The translations under genes and the position numbers were made by a program. A stretch of 64,000 nucleotides of DNA, taken from the NCBI GenBank assembly GCA_028868995.1, contig JAGWTH010000010.1, positions 1 to 64,000 of the forward strand, in the 5' to 3' direction. Below the pieces are notes generated by a model. That model saw only the letters and a program-made list of their open reading frames with translations. It was not told where the DNA came from and ran no database searches. Below are positions 38,463 to 47,789 of the stretch, piece after piece (within the stretch, counting starts at the first letter, position 1; the number at the start of each line of letters is the position of its first letter). The stretch is from Burkholderiales bacterium. Lineage in GTDB: Bacteria; Pseudomonadota; Gammaproteobacteria; Burkholderiales; Burkholderiaceae_C.

Positions 38463-39416
38463 TCAGACCCCGGCGAGGGCCCGCACGTGCGCCTCGACGC
38501 TGCGGCCCAGGGCGTCCAGGTTGTAGCCGCCCTCCAGGGACGAAACGATGCGCCCCCGGGCATGGCGCCGCGCCACGTCCATGAGCTGCCGCGTGATCCA
38601 GGCGTAGTCCGCCTCCACCAGGCCCAGCTGGCCCAGGTCGTCCTCGCGGTGGGCGTCGAAGCCGGCGCTGACGAAGATCATCTCCGGGCGGAACTCCTCC
38701 AGCCGCGGCAGCCAGTGCTTCTCGATCAGCTCGCGGATCGCCGGCCCCTTGGTGTAGGCCGGCACGGGCAGGTTCATCATGTTGGCCGCGTGGTCCCCGA
38801 AGCCGCTGTAGGGGTAGAAGGGATGCTGGAAGATCCCCACCATCAGCACGCGCTCGTCGCCCGCGAGGATGTCCTCTGTGCCGTTGCCGTGGTGCACGTC
38901 GAAGTCCACCACCGCCACGCGCTTCAGGCCGTGGCGCTCCAGCGCGTAGCGCGCCGCGACCGCCACGTTGTTGAAGATGCAGAAGCCCATGGCCCGGTGC
39001 CGGGTGGCATGGTGGCCGGGCGGGCGCACCGCGCAGAAGGCGTTCTCCAGCTCGCCGGCGATCACCGCGTCGGTCGCGGCGATCGCCGCGCCGGCCGCGC
39101 GCAGCACGGCGTTCCAGGTGTGGCGGTTCATCGCCGTGTCGGGATCGATGTGCATGTGGTCCGTGCCACCCGCGTCCTCCTGCTGGCGCAGCTCCTCGGC
39201 CAGGCCCAGGATGGAGGCGACGTGCATGCGGTCGTGGGCCAGCTCCAGCAGGTCGGTGCTCGCCAGCGGGGCCTCCCGCCGGTCCACCGCGTCCAGCAGG
39301 CCGGAGGCCAGCATGCGGTCCTCGATCGCGTCCAGCCGCTGCGGGCATTCCGGGTGCCCGCGGCCCATGTCGTGCCTGCGGCAATCCGGGTGCGTGAAAT
39401 AGCCGGTCTTCAGCAT
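38463..39416 (-). CDS. Histone deacetylase family (acetoin-utilization-like) protein
   Basis: RPPGHHATRHRAMGFCIFNNVAVAARYAL; VAVVDFDVHHGNGTEDI. Confidence 0.9.
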   Translation of the reverse strand: MLKTGYFTHPDCRRHDMGRGHPECPQRLDAIEDRMLASGLLDAVDRREAPLASTDLLELAHDRMHVASILGLAEELRQQEDAGGTDHMHIDPDTAMNRHTWNAVLRAAGAAIAATDAVIAGELENAFCAVRPPGHHATRHRAMGFCIFNNVAVAARYALERHGLKRVAVVDFDVHHGNGTEDILAGDERVLMVGIFQHPFYPYSGFGDHAANMMNLPVPAYTKGPAIRELIEKHWLPRLEEFRPEMIFVSAGFDAHREDDLGQLGLVEADYAWITRQLMDVARRHARGRIVSSLEGGYNLDALGRSVEAHVRALAGV

Positions 39417-39460
39417 CGCTCGCCTCGGCTTCGTCCAAATATCGGATAAGGTCGTGCCCC

Positions 39461-40381
<921 letters not shown>

Positions 40382-40388
40382 CCCGCGC

Positions 40389-41366
40389 GTGAACACCGCC
40401 GCCTTGCATCCCGTGGCCTTCGCCCGCCGCCGCTTTCGCGCCTGGTGGCAGGCGCGGCTGCCGCTCACCGACACGATGACGCTGACCCAGCGCAACGTGT
40501 ACATCCTGCCGACGCGCCCCGGCTTCATGCTGGCGCTGACGATCCTGGTGCTGCTGGTCGGGTCGATCAACTACCAGCTGAACCTGGGCTACCTGCTGAC
40601 CTTCCTGCTGGCCGGCTGCGCGGTGGTGGGCATGCACGTATGCCACGCCACGCTGCGCGGCCTGAGGCTGGCGCTGCTGCCGCCGGCGCCGCAGTTCGCC
40701 GGCGCCAGCGCGCCGCTGACCGTGGTGCTGGGCAACGAGCGCGCCGGCGCCCGCCACGGCATCGGGCTGGCGGTGCTCGACGCCACGCACGAGGACCACT
40801 GGACCTGGACCGACGTGCCGGCGCAAGGCAGCGTCACCGTGCAAGTGGCCTTCCGGCCCGAACGGCGCGGCCTGCACCGCGTGCCGCCGCTCACCGCCGA
40901 GACCCGCTTTCCGCTGGGCACCTTCCGGGTCTGGACCGTGTGGCGGCCGGCCGCGCAGGTGCTGGTCTATCCGGCGCCGGAGGCCCATCCGCCGCCGCTG
41001 CCGCCGGGCGAACCGCGCTCGGGCGGGGCGGCGCAGCTGCGCGCGCACAGCAGCGGCGAATTCGAGGGCGTGCGCGCCTACCGTCGCGGCGACCCGATGA
41101 AGCTCGTGGTGTGGAAGAAGGCCGCGAGAAGCGACGAGCTGGTGAGCCGCGACACCCTGCAGGCGCAGCGCATGGAGCTCTGGCTGGACTTCCGCCGGTG
41201 CGGCCTGGCCGACCCCGAGGGCCGGCTCGCGCGCCTGGCCGCCTGGGTGCTGCAGGCCGACCGCCTGGGGCAGGACTACGGGCTGCGCCTGCCCGGCCAG
41301 GAGATCCGCCCGGCCCACGGCGAGGCGCACAAGCGCCGTTGCCTGGAGGCGCTGGCCCTGTGTTGA
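40389..41366 (+). CDS. DUF58 domain protein
   Basis: SGEFEGVRAYRRGDPMKLVVWKKAARSDELVSRD. Confidence 0.88.
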   Translation: MNTAALHPVAFARRRFRAWWQARLPLTDTMTLTQRNVYILPTRPGFMLALTILVLLVGSINYQLNLGYLLTFLLAGCAVVGMHVCHATLRGLRLALLPPAPQFAGASAPLTVVLGNERAGARHGIGLAVLDATHEDHWTWTDVPAQGSVTVQVAFRPERRGLHRVPPLTAETRFPLGTFRVWTVWRPAAQVLVYPAPEAHPPPLPPGEPRSGGAAQLRAHSSGEFEGVRAYRRGDPMKLVVWKKAARSDELVSRDTLQAQRMELWLDFRRCGLADPEGRLARLAAWVLQADRLGQDYGLRLPGQEIRPAHGEAHKRRCLEALALC

Positions 41367-43372
41367 AGCTGCGCGAACGCCTCGGCGCCCTGCCGCGCGA
41401 AGCGCGCGACACCCTGTTCCTGCTCGCGGTGATCGCGTGGGTGATCCTGCCGCACGTGCAGCACCTGCCCTGGTGGTGCTCGCTGCTGGTGGCGGGCGTG
41501 CTCGCCTGGCGCGGCCTCCTCGCCGTGCGGGGGCGGCCGCTGCCGGGGCGCGCCTGGCTGGTGCTGCTGCTCCTGGGCACGCTCGCGGGTACCTGGGCCA
41601 GCCACCGCACGCTGGTCGGGCGCGACGCCGGCGTGACGCTCATCGTGTCGCTGCTGGCGCTGAAGACCCTGGAACTGCGGGCGAAGCGCGACGCCTTCGT
41701 CGTGTTCTTCCTGGGCTTCTTCACGATGCTCACGAACTTCTTCTTCTCGCAGTCGCTCCCGGTGGCCGCGGCCATGCTGCTGGGCCTGCTGGGCCTGCTG
41801 ACCGCCCTGGTCAACGCCCACCTGCCGGTGGGCCGGCCGCCGCTGGCGCAGGCGGCGCGCACCGCCGGCTGGATGACGCTGCTGGGCGCGCCGATCATGG
41901 CGGTGCTGTTCGTGCTGTTCCCGCGCTTCGCGCCCCTGTGGGGCATCCCCGCCGACGCGATGAGCGGGCGCAGCGGCCTGTCCGCGCAGATGCAGGTGGG
42001 CAACGTGGCCGACCTGGCGCTGGACGACAGCATCGCCTTTCGCGTGCGCTTCCAGGGTCCGCCGCCGCCACAGAGCGACCTCTATTTCCGCGGGCCGGTG
42101 CTCGGCGACTTCGACGGGCGCGAATGGCGGCCGCTGCTGGCGCGGCTGGCCCTGCGCTTCCCGCCGCCGCGCTTCGTCGACCCGCAACTGGCGGTGCTGG
42201 GCGCGCCGGTGAACTACGAGGTCACCCTGGAGCCGAGCAACCGGCCCTGGCTGCTGACCCTGGACGCCACCGCGTCCGCGCCGCAGCTGCCCGGGATGGC
42301 GGTGGCCATGACGAGCGACCTGCAGTGGGTGGCCTCCGGCCCCATCGTGGACCGGGTGCGCTACCGCGCCAGCAGCCACGTGGCGTTCCGCTCGGGGCCG
42401 CTGCGGCGCGCGCAGGTGCTGCCCGAATACACCCAGCTGCCGCCGGGCTACAACCCGCGAACCATCGCGCTGGCCGCCCGGCTGCAGCGCGAACATCCCG
42501 GCGCCGGCCCCGCCGATCTCGTGCAGGCGGCCCTGCAGCTGCTGCGCACCGGCGGCTACAGCTACACGCTGTCGCCCGGCGTCTACGGCGCGAACACGGC
42601 CGACGAATTCTGGTTCGACCGCAAGGAGGGCTTCTGCGAGCACATCGCCTCGGCCTTCGCGGTGCTGATGCGCGCGCTGGACATCCCGGCGCGCGTCGTC
42701 ACCGGCTACCAGGGCGGCCAGCCGAACTCGGTGGACGGCTACTGGGTCGTGCGCCAGAGCGATGCCCACGCCTGGACCGAGGTCTGGCTCGAGGGCCGTG
42801 GCTGGGTGCGCGTGGACCCCACGGCGGCCGTCGCCCCCGGCCGCACCGGCAGCTTCCAGCGCCTGGTCGCGCCGCAAGGCGTGCTCGGCACCGCCATGCA
42901 GAACGTGAGCCCGGGCCTGTGGGTGGCGCTGCGCTCCGGCTGGGAAGCCATGAACAACGGCTGGAACCAGTGGGTGCTGAACTACACCCAGAGCCGCCAG
43001 CTCGACATGCTGCGCAACCTGGGCTTCCAGTCGCCGGACTGGGAAGACCTGGCCCACGTGCTGCTGGCCGTGGTGGTGCTCGTCTCGCTCGCCGGGGCCC
43101 TGTGGACCTGGTGGGACCGGCGCCAGCACGATCCCTGGCTGCGGCTGCTCGCGCGGGCGCGCCGGCGCCTGCGGGAAGCGGGCCTGGACGTCGGCCGAAC
43201 GGCGCCCCCGCGCGCGATCGCGGACCGGGTGCGGGGCCGCTTCGGCGGCGACGGCCATGCCGCCGCCCATTGGCTGCTGAAGCTGGAGGCGCAGCGCTAT
43301 GCCCGCGCGCCGGCCACCACGCTGGCCGCATTGCGGCGAGAATTCCACCAGATCGCCTGGCCCCGCCGATGA
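41360..43372 (+). CDS. DUF3488/TgpA-type transglutaminase-like protein
   Basis: N-term TMs; FWFDRKEGFCEHIASAFAVLMRALDIPARVVTGYQGG; DAHAWTEVW; GTG (41360) or TTG start. Confidence 0.88.
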   Translation: MLKLRERLGALPREARDTLFLLAVIAWVILPHVQHLPWWCSLLVAGVLAWRGLLAVRGRPLPGRAWLVLLLLGTLAGTWASHRTLVGRDAGVTLIVSLLALKTLELRAKRDAFVVFFLGFFTMLTNFFFSQSLPVAAAMLLGLLGLLTALVNAHLPVGRPPLAQAARTAGWMTLLGAPIMAVLFVLFPRFAPLWGIPADAMSGRSGLSAQMQVGNVADLALDDSIAFRVRFQGPPPPQSDLYFRGPVLGDFDGREWRPLLARLALRFPPPRFVDPQLAVLGAPVNYEVTLEPSNRPWLLTLDATASAPQLPGMAVAMTSDLQWVASGPIVDRVRYRASSHVAFRSGPLRRAQVLPEYTQLPPGYNPRTIALAARLQREHPGAGPADLVQAALQLLRTGGYSYTLSPGVYGANTADEFWFDRKEGFCEHIASAFAVLMRALDIPARVVTGYQGGQPNSVDGYWVVRQSDAHAWTEVWLEGRGWVRVDPTAAVAPGRTGSFQRLVAPQGVLGTAMQNVSPGLWVALRSGWEAMNNGWNQWVLNYTQSRQLDMLRNLGFQSPDWEDLAHVLLAVVVLVSLAGALWTWWDRRQHDPWLRLLARARRRLREAGLDVGRTAPPRAIADRVRGRFGGDGHAAAHWLLKLEAQRYARAPATTLAALRREFHQIAWPRR

Positions 43373-44472
43373 TGCGCCTCCTGCTGCTTGCCTCCGCCCT
43401 GCTCCTCGCCCTGGCCCCGCCCGCCGGGGCGCAGCCCCCTGCCGGCAAGAAGAAGGTCGCGACGGCGCACGCCCGGGCGCAGGCCGCCCGGCATGGCCCG
43501 ACCTACGCCGGCCGCCAGGACGCAATGGCCTTCGCCGACGAGGTCGCCGCGCGCCGCGGCATCGATCCCCGCTGGGTGCGCCGCATGGTCGGCCAGGCGC
43601 AGGACCTGGCCCTGGTGCGCAAGCTCATGCAGCCGCCGCCGGTGACCCAGCCCAAGAACTGGAACGCCTACCGCAGCCGCTTCATCGAGCCCCGGCGCAT
43701 CGCCGCCGGCGTGGAATTCTGGCAGGACCACCGCGCCACGCTGGAGCGGGCGCAGCGGGAGTTCGGCGTGCCGGCCGAGATCATCGTGGGCATCCTCGGC
43801 GTCGAGACGATCTACGGGCAGCAAATGGGCGACTTCCGCATCATCGACGCCCTCGCCACGCTCGCCTTCGACTTCCCCGCCGACCACCCCCGCGCGGCCG
43901 AGCGCAGCCGCTACTTCCGCGGCGAGCTGGAGCAGTTCCTCGCCTTCCACCACGACGAGCACACCAGCCCGCTCACCCCCAAGGGCAGCTATGCCGGCGC
44001 CTGGGGCATGCCGCAGTTCATGCCCGGCAGCCTGGCGCGCTGGGGCGTGGACTACGACGGCGACGGCAAGGTCGACCTCGCGGGCAGCGCCGACGACGTG
44101 ATCGGCTCGGTCGCGAACTACTTCAAGGGCTACGGCTGGAACCCCGGCATGCCGGTGTCCTACCCCGTGCGCTTCGACCCCGCGAAGCTGGACCTCGACG
44201 CCCTGCTCGCTCCCGACATCCTGCCCACCTTCAGCGCTCAGCGCATGCAGGAGATGGGCGTGATCCTCGATGCGCCGGCGCAGGAGCCCACCGGCCCGCT
44301 GGCGCTGGTCGAATTGCAGAACGGCGGCGAGGCGCCCACCTACGTCGCCGGCACGGAGAACTTCTACGTCATCACCCGCTACAACTGGTCCAGCTACTAC
44401 GCCATGGCGGTGGTGGAACTGGGCCGCGAGGTGAAGGAGGCGCTGGGCAGCCTGTCCGCGCGCAACCCATGA
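43369..44472 (+). CDS. mltB: Lytic murein transglycosylase B
   Basis: EIIVGILGVETIYGQQMGDFRIIDALATLAFDFP; GSYAGAWGMPQFMPGSLARWGVDYDGDGKVDL. Confidence 0.9.
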   Translation: MMRLLLLASALLLALAPPAGAQPPAGKKKVATAHARAQAARHGPTYAGRQDAMAFADEVAARRGIDPRWVRRMVGQAQDLALVRKLMQPPPVTQPKNWNAYRSRFIEPRRIAAGVEFWQDHRATLERAQREFGVPAEIIVGILGVETIYGQQMGDFRIIDALATLAFDFPADHPRAAERSRYFRGELEQFLAFHHDEHTSPLTPKGSYAGAWGMPQFMPGSLARWGVDYDGDGKVDLAGSADDVIGSVANYFKGYGWNPGMPVSYPVRFDPAKLDLDALLAPDILPTFSAQRMQEMGVILDAPAQEPTGPLALVELQNGGEAPTYVAGTENFYVITRYNWSSYYAMAVVELGREVKEALGSLSARNP

Positions 44473-45095
44473 GCATCGACGGCGAGGAATGGCACCGCAT
44501 GTGGGCCGCTCTGGGTGCGCAGAGCATCCACGGCGGCCTGTTCAACCAGCTGGTGCGCGCCTGGGGCGAGCCGCAGCGGCACTACCACACGCTGCAGCAC
44601 CTGCGCGAATGCCTGGCCCACCTGGAAGCGGCGTCCTCGCTGGCGCGGCATCCGACCGAGGTGGAGCTGGCGCTGTGGTTCCACGACGCGGTGTACGACC
44701 CGAAGCGGCAGGACAACGAGCAGCGCAGCGCCGACTGGGCGCGCGAGAGCGTGCGCGCCGCGGGATGCAGCAGCGCGGTGGGCGAGCGCGTGGCGGCGCT
44801 CGTGCTGGCCACGGCCGCGCACGAAGCCCCGGCCGACGACCCGGACACGCAGCTGCTGCTGGACATCGACCTGGCCATCCTCGGAGCCGGCCCCGCGCGC
44901 TTCGCGGAATACGAACGGCAGGTCCGCGCGGAATACGCCCACGTTCCGGAGGCCGACTGGCGCAGGCGGCGCGCCGGCCTGCTCGCGGGCTTTCTCGCGC
45001 GGCCGCGCATCTACACGACCGCGCCTTTCCACGACGCGCTGGAAGGGCGCGCCCGCGCCAACCTGGCGCAGTCGATCGCGTCCCTGCAAGGCTGA
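44469..45095 (+). CDS. Predicted HD-like metal-dependent hydrolase (often mis-named NMDAR2C subunit)
   Basis: RHYHTLQHLRECLAHL; ELALWFHDAVYDPKRQDNEQRSA. Confidence 0.75.
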   Translation: MSIDGEEWHRMWAALGAQSIHGGLFNQLVRAWGEPQRHYHTLQHLRECLAHLEAASSLARHPTEVELALWFHDAVYDPKRQDNEQRSADWARESVRAAGCSSAVGERVAALVLATAAHEAPADDPDTQLLLDIDLAILGAGPARFAEYERQVRAEYAHVPEADWRRRRAGLLAGFLARPRIYTTAPFHDALEGRARANLAQSIASLQG

Positions 45096-45107
45096 ACCCC
45101 GGCGGCC

Positions 45108-46061
45108 TCAGGTCGGGATGAGGAAGTCGCGGCTGATGCGCACGCCGAGGTCGTTCACGCGGTCGAGGAACTGCGTGAGGTAGGCGTGCAGCCCGTTGGC
45201 GAGGATCTCCTCGATCGCGCCGTACTGCAGCTCGGCGCGCAGGCGCCCGGCGCGGCGCTGGGTCTCGGCCGACTGTTCGTTGGCCACCATCGCCAGGTTG
45301 GCGACGACCTCGTTCATGCTCGCGTGCAGCGAGCGCGGCATGTCGGGCCGCAGGATCAGCAGGTCCGCCACGCGCTCGGGCTTGATCACGTCGCGGTAGA
45401 CCTTGCGGTAGATCTCGAAGCCGGAGACGCTGCGCAGGATCGCGCTCCAGTGGTAGAAGTCGTACTCCTGGTCCTTTTCGCTGGCGGCGCCGAAGAAGTC
45501 GCTCTGCACCGCATGGAACTTCACGTCCACCAGCCGGGCGGTGTTGTCCGCCCGCTCCAGGAAGGTGCCCAGGCGCATGAAATGCAGCGCCTCGTCCATC
45601 AGCATCGTGCCCACGGTCACGCCGCGCGACAGGTGCGAGCGGAACTTCACCCATTCGAAGAACGCGCCCGGGTCGCGATGGAATTCGCCCGCGCGCAGCA
45701 TGCGGTTGACCTCCAGCCAGGTCTGGTTCTGGGTCTCCCACACTTCGGTGGTGAGCGAGCCGCGCACGGCACGCGCGTTCTCGCGGGCCGCGCGCAGGCA
45801 GGACAGGATGGACGAGGGGTTGGTGTCGTCGCACACCATGAACTCCATCACCTGCTGCGGCTCGATCTCGCCGTGGCCGGCCTGGTACGCGGGCATCAGT
45901 TCGCTGATCGACAGCATGCCCTGCCAGCCGACCTTGGACACCGCGGCCGACTGCGGCAGCAGGGAGGTCTGGTAGTTGACGTCCAGCATGCGCGCGGTGT
46001 TCTCGGCGCGCTCCGTGTACCTGGACATCCAGAAGAGGTGGTCGGCGGTGCGGGAAAGCAT
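45108..46061 (-). CDS. Alpha-E domain protein
   Basis: MLSRTADHLFWMSRYTERAENTARMLDVNYQTSL. Confidence 0.88.
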   Translation of the reverse strand: MLSRTADHLFWMSRYTERAENTARMLDVNYQTSLLPQSAAVSKVGWQGMLSISELMPAYQAGHGEIEPQQVMEFMVCDDTNPSSILSCLRAARENARAVRGSLTTEVWETQNQTWLEVNRMLRAGEFHRDPGAFFEWVKFRSHLSRGVTVGTMLMDEALHFMRLGTFLERADNTARLVDVKFHAVQSDFFGAASEKDQEYDFYHWSAILRSVSGFEIYRKVYRDVIKPERVADLLILRPDMPRSLHASMNEVVANLAMVANEQSAETQRRAGRLRAELQYGAIEEILANGLHAYLTQFLDRVNDLGVRISRDFLIPT

Positions 46062-46166
46062 CTCAATGTCCAGTGATGGACTGCCGCGGGCGCGACGGGC
46101 CATTCAGTTCGGGGGCCACCGCGGAACCGGCTTTGCCGGGCCGCTGGTGGCGCCCCCTGCCGGGGC

Positions 46167-46197
46167 CCCCGGGAAATCGCGAGGCGATTTCCCGGGG
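46167..46197. repeat. Perfect 14-bp stem hairpin CCCCGGGAAATCGC-GAG-GCGATTTCCCGGGG
   Basis: Inverted repeat read directly, intergenic. Confidence 0.85.
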
Positions 46198-46238
46198 TGG
46201 CTGTGAGGGGGAGGCGCCGCAGGCGCTTCGGGGGTGGG

Positions 46239-47723
46239 TCATATCTCCAGGATCCAGGTGTCCTTGGTGCCGCCGCCCTGGGAGGAATTGACCACCAGCG
46301 ATCCCTCCTTCAGCGCGACCCGCGTCAGGCCGCCCGGCACCATCTGCACCTCCTTGCCCGACAGCACGAAGGGCCTGAGGTCGATGTGGCGCGGCGCGAT
46401 GCCCTGTTCGACGAAGGTGGGGCAGCTGGAGAGCGACAGCGTGGGCTGCGCGATGTAGCCGTCCGGCCTGGCCTGCAGCGCCTGGCGGAACTGCTCGATC
46501 TCGGCCTGCGTCGCGGCGGGACCGACCAGCATGCCGTAGCCGCCGGCGCCATGGACCTCCTTGACCACCAGGTCCTTCAGGTTCGCCAGGACGTACTTCA
46601 GGTCCTCCGGCTTGCGGCACAGGTAGGTCGGCACGTTCGACAGGATCGGCTTCTCGCCCAGGTAGAACTCGATCATCCCCGGCACGTAGGGGTAGATCGA
46701 CTTGTCGTCGGCCACCCCGGTGCCGATGGCGTTGCACAGCGTGACGTTGCCCGCGCGGTAGGCGCCCAGCAGGCCGGCGCAGCCGAGCGTGGACTGTGGC
46801 CGGAAGGCCAGCGGGTCGAGGAAGTCGTCGTCGACGCGCCGGTAGATCACGTCGACCCGGCGCGGGCCACGGGTGGTGCGCATGTAGACGAAGCCGTCGC
46901 GCACGAACAGGTCCTGGCCCTCGACCAGTTCCACGCCCATCTGCTGCGCCAGGAAGGCGTGCTCGAAGTAGGCGCTGTTGTACATGCCGGGCGTGAGCAC
47001 CACCACCGTCGGGTCGTCGGTGGTGGACGGCGCCGAGGCCCGCAGCGTCTCCAGCAGCAGGTCGGGGTAGTGCATCACCGGTGCTACCTGGTAGGCGCTA
47101 AACAGGTCCGGGAAGAGCCGCATCATCATCTTGCGGTCCTCCAGCATGTAGCTCACGCCGCTGGGCACCCGCAGGTTGTCCTCCAGCACGTAGTACTCGC
47201 CCTCGCCCTGCGCGTTGGGCGCGCGCACGATGTCGATGCCGGCGATGTGCGAGTAGATCGCGTTGGGCACGTCCACGCCGACCATCTCCGGGCGGAACTG
47301 CGCGTTGCCGGTGACCTGCTCCAGCGGCACCAGGCCGGCCTTCACGATCTCCTGGTCGTGGTAGACATCGTGGATGAAGCGGTTGAGGGCCGTCACGCGC
47401 TGCACCAGGCCCTTTTCCATGCGCCGCCATTCCGCCGCCGGGATGATGCGGGGGATCAGGTCGAAGGGGATCAGCCGCTCGGTGCCGTCGCCATCCTCGT
47501 CCTTGTCGCCGTAGACCGCGAAGGTGATGCCCACCTTGCGGAAGATCATCTCCGCCTCCTCCCGGCGCGAACGCATGATCTCCTGCGGCTGCCGCGCCAG
47601 CCAGTCGGCATAGGTGCGATAGTGGTCGCGCACGCCCGGCGTCTGCGCCTGCCGCAGGTGCTGCTGCAACTGCGCCGCCCCGTCGGCAGGCAGCTGGGCG
47701 TACATCTCGTCGAATTTCTGCAT
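46239..47723 (-). CDS. Circularly permuted ATP-grasp type 2 family protein
   Basis: FDEMYAQL; NRFIHDVYHDQEIVKAG; LTPGMYNSAYFEHAFLAQQMGVELVEGQDL; VKEVHGAGGYGMLVGP. Confidence 0.9.
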   Translation of the reverse strand: MQKFDEMYAQLPADGAAQLQQHLRQAQTPGVRDHYRTYADWLARQPQEIMRSRREEAEMIFRKVGITFAVYGDKDEDGDGTERLIPFDLIPRIIPAAEWRRMEKGLVQRVTALNRFIHDVYHDQEIVKAGLVPLEQVTGNAQFRPEMVGVDVPNAIYSHIAGIDIVRAPNAQGEGEYYVLEDNLRVPSGVSYMLEDRKMMMRLFPDLFSAYQVAPVMHYPDLLLETLRASAPSTTDDPTVVVLTPGMYNSAYFEHAFLAQQMGVELVEGQDLFVRDGFVYMRTTRGPRRVDVIYRRVDDDFLDPLAFRPQSTLGCAGLLGAYRAGNVTLCNAIGTGVADDKSIYPYVPGMIEFYLGEKPILSNVPTYLCRKPEDLKYVLANLKDLVVKEVHGAGGYGMLVGPAATQAEIEQFRQALQARPDGYIAQPTLSLSSCPTFVEQGIAPRHIDLRPFVLSGKEVQMVPGGLTRVALKEGSLVVNSSQGGGTKDTWILEI

Positions 47724-47789
47724 GGTGCTGCGCTCTTTCGAAGCAGATTAGCAAGTTCCCGGCCATCCCTCCTGACCCCGGTCGGGGCG

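Noticed and set aside
41437-43368. N-terminal ~640 aa of the 1011-aa ORF preceding MltB
   Set aside because: Out-of-frame read-through of the transglutaminase gene; real gene starts at 43369.
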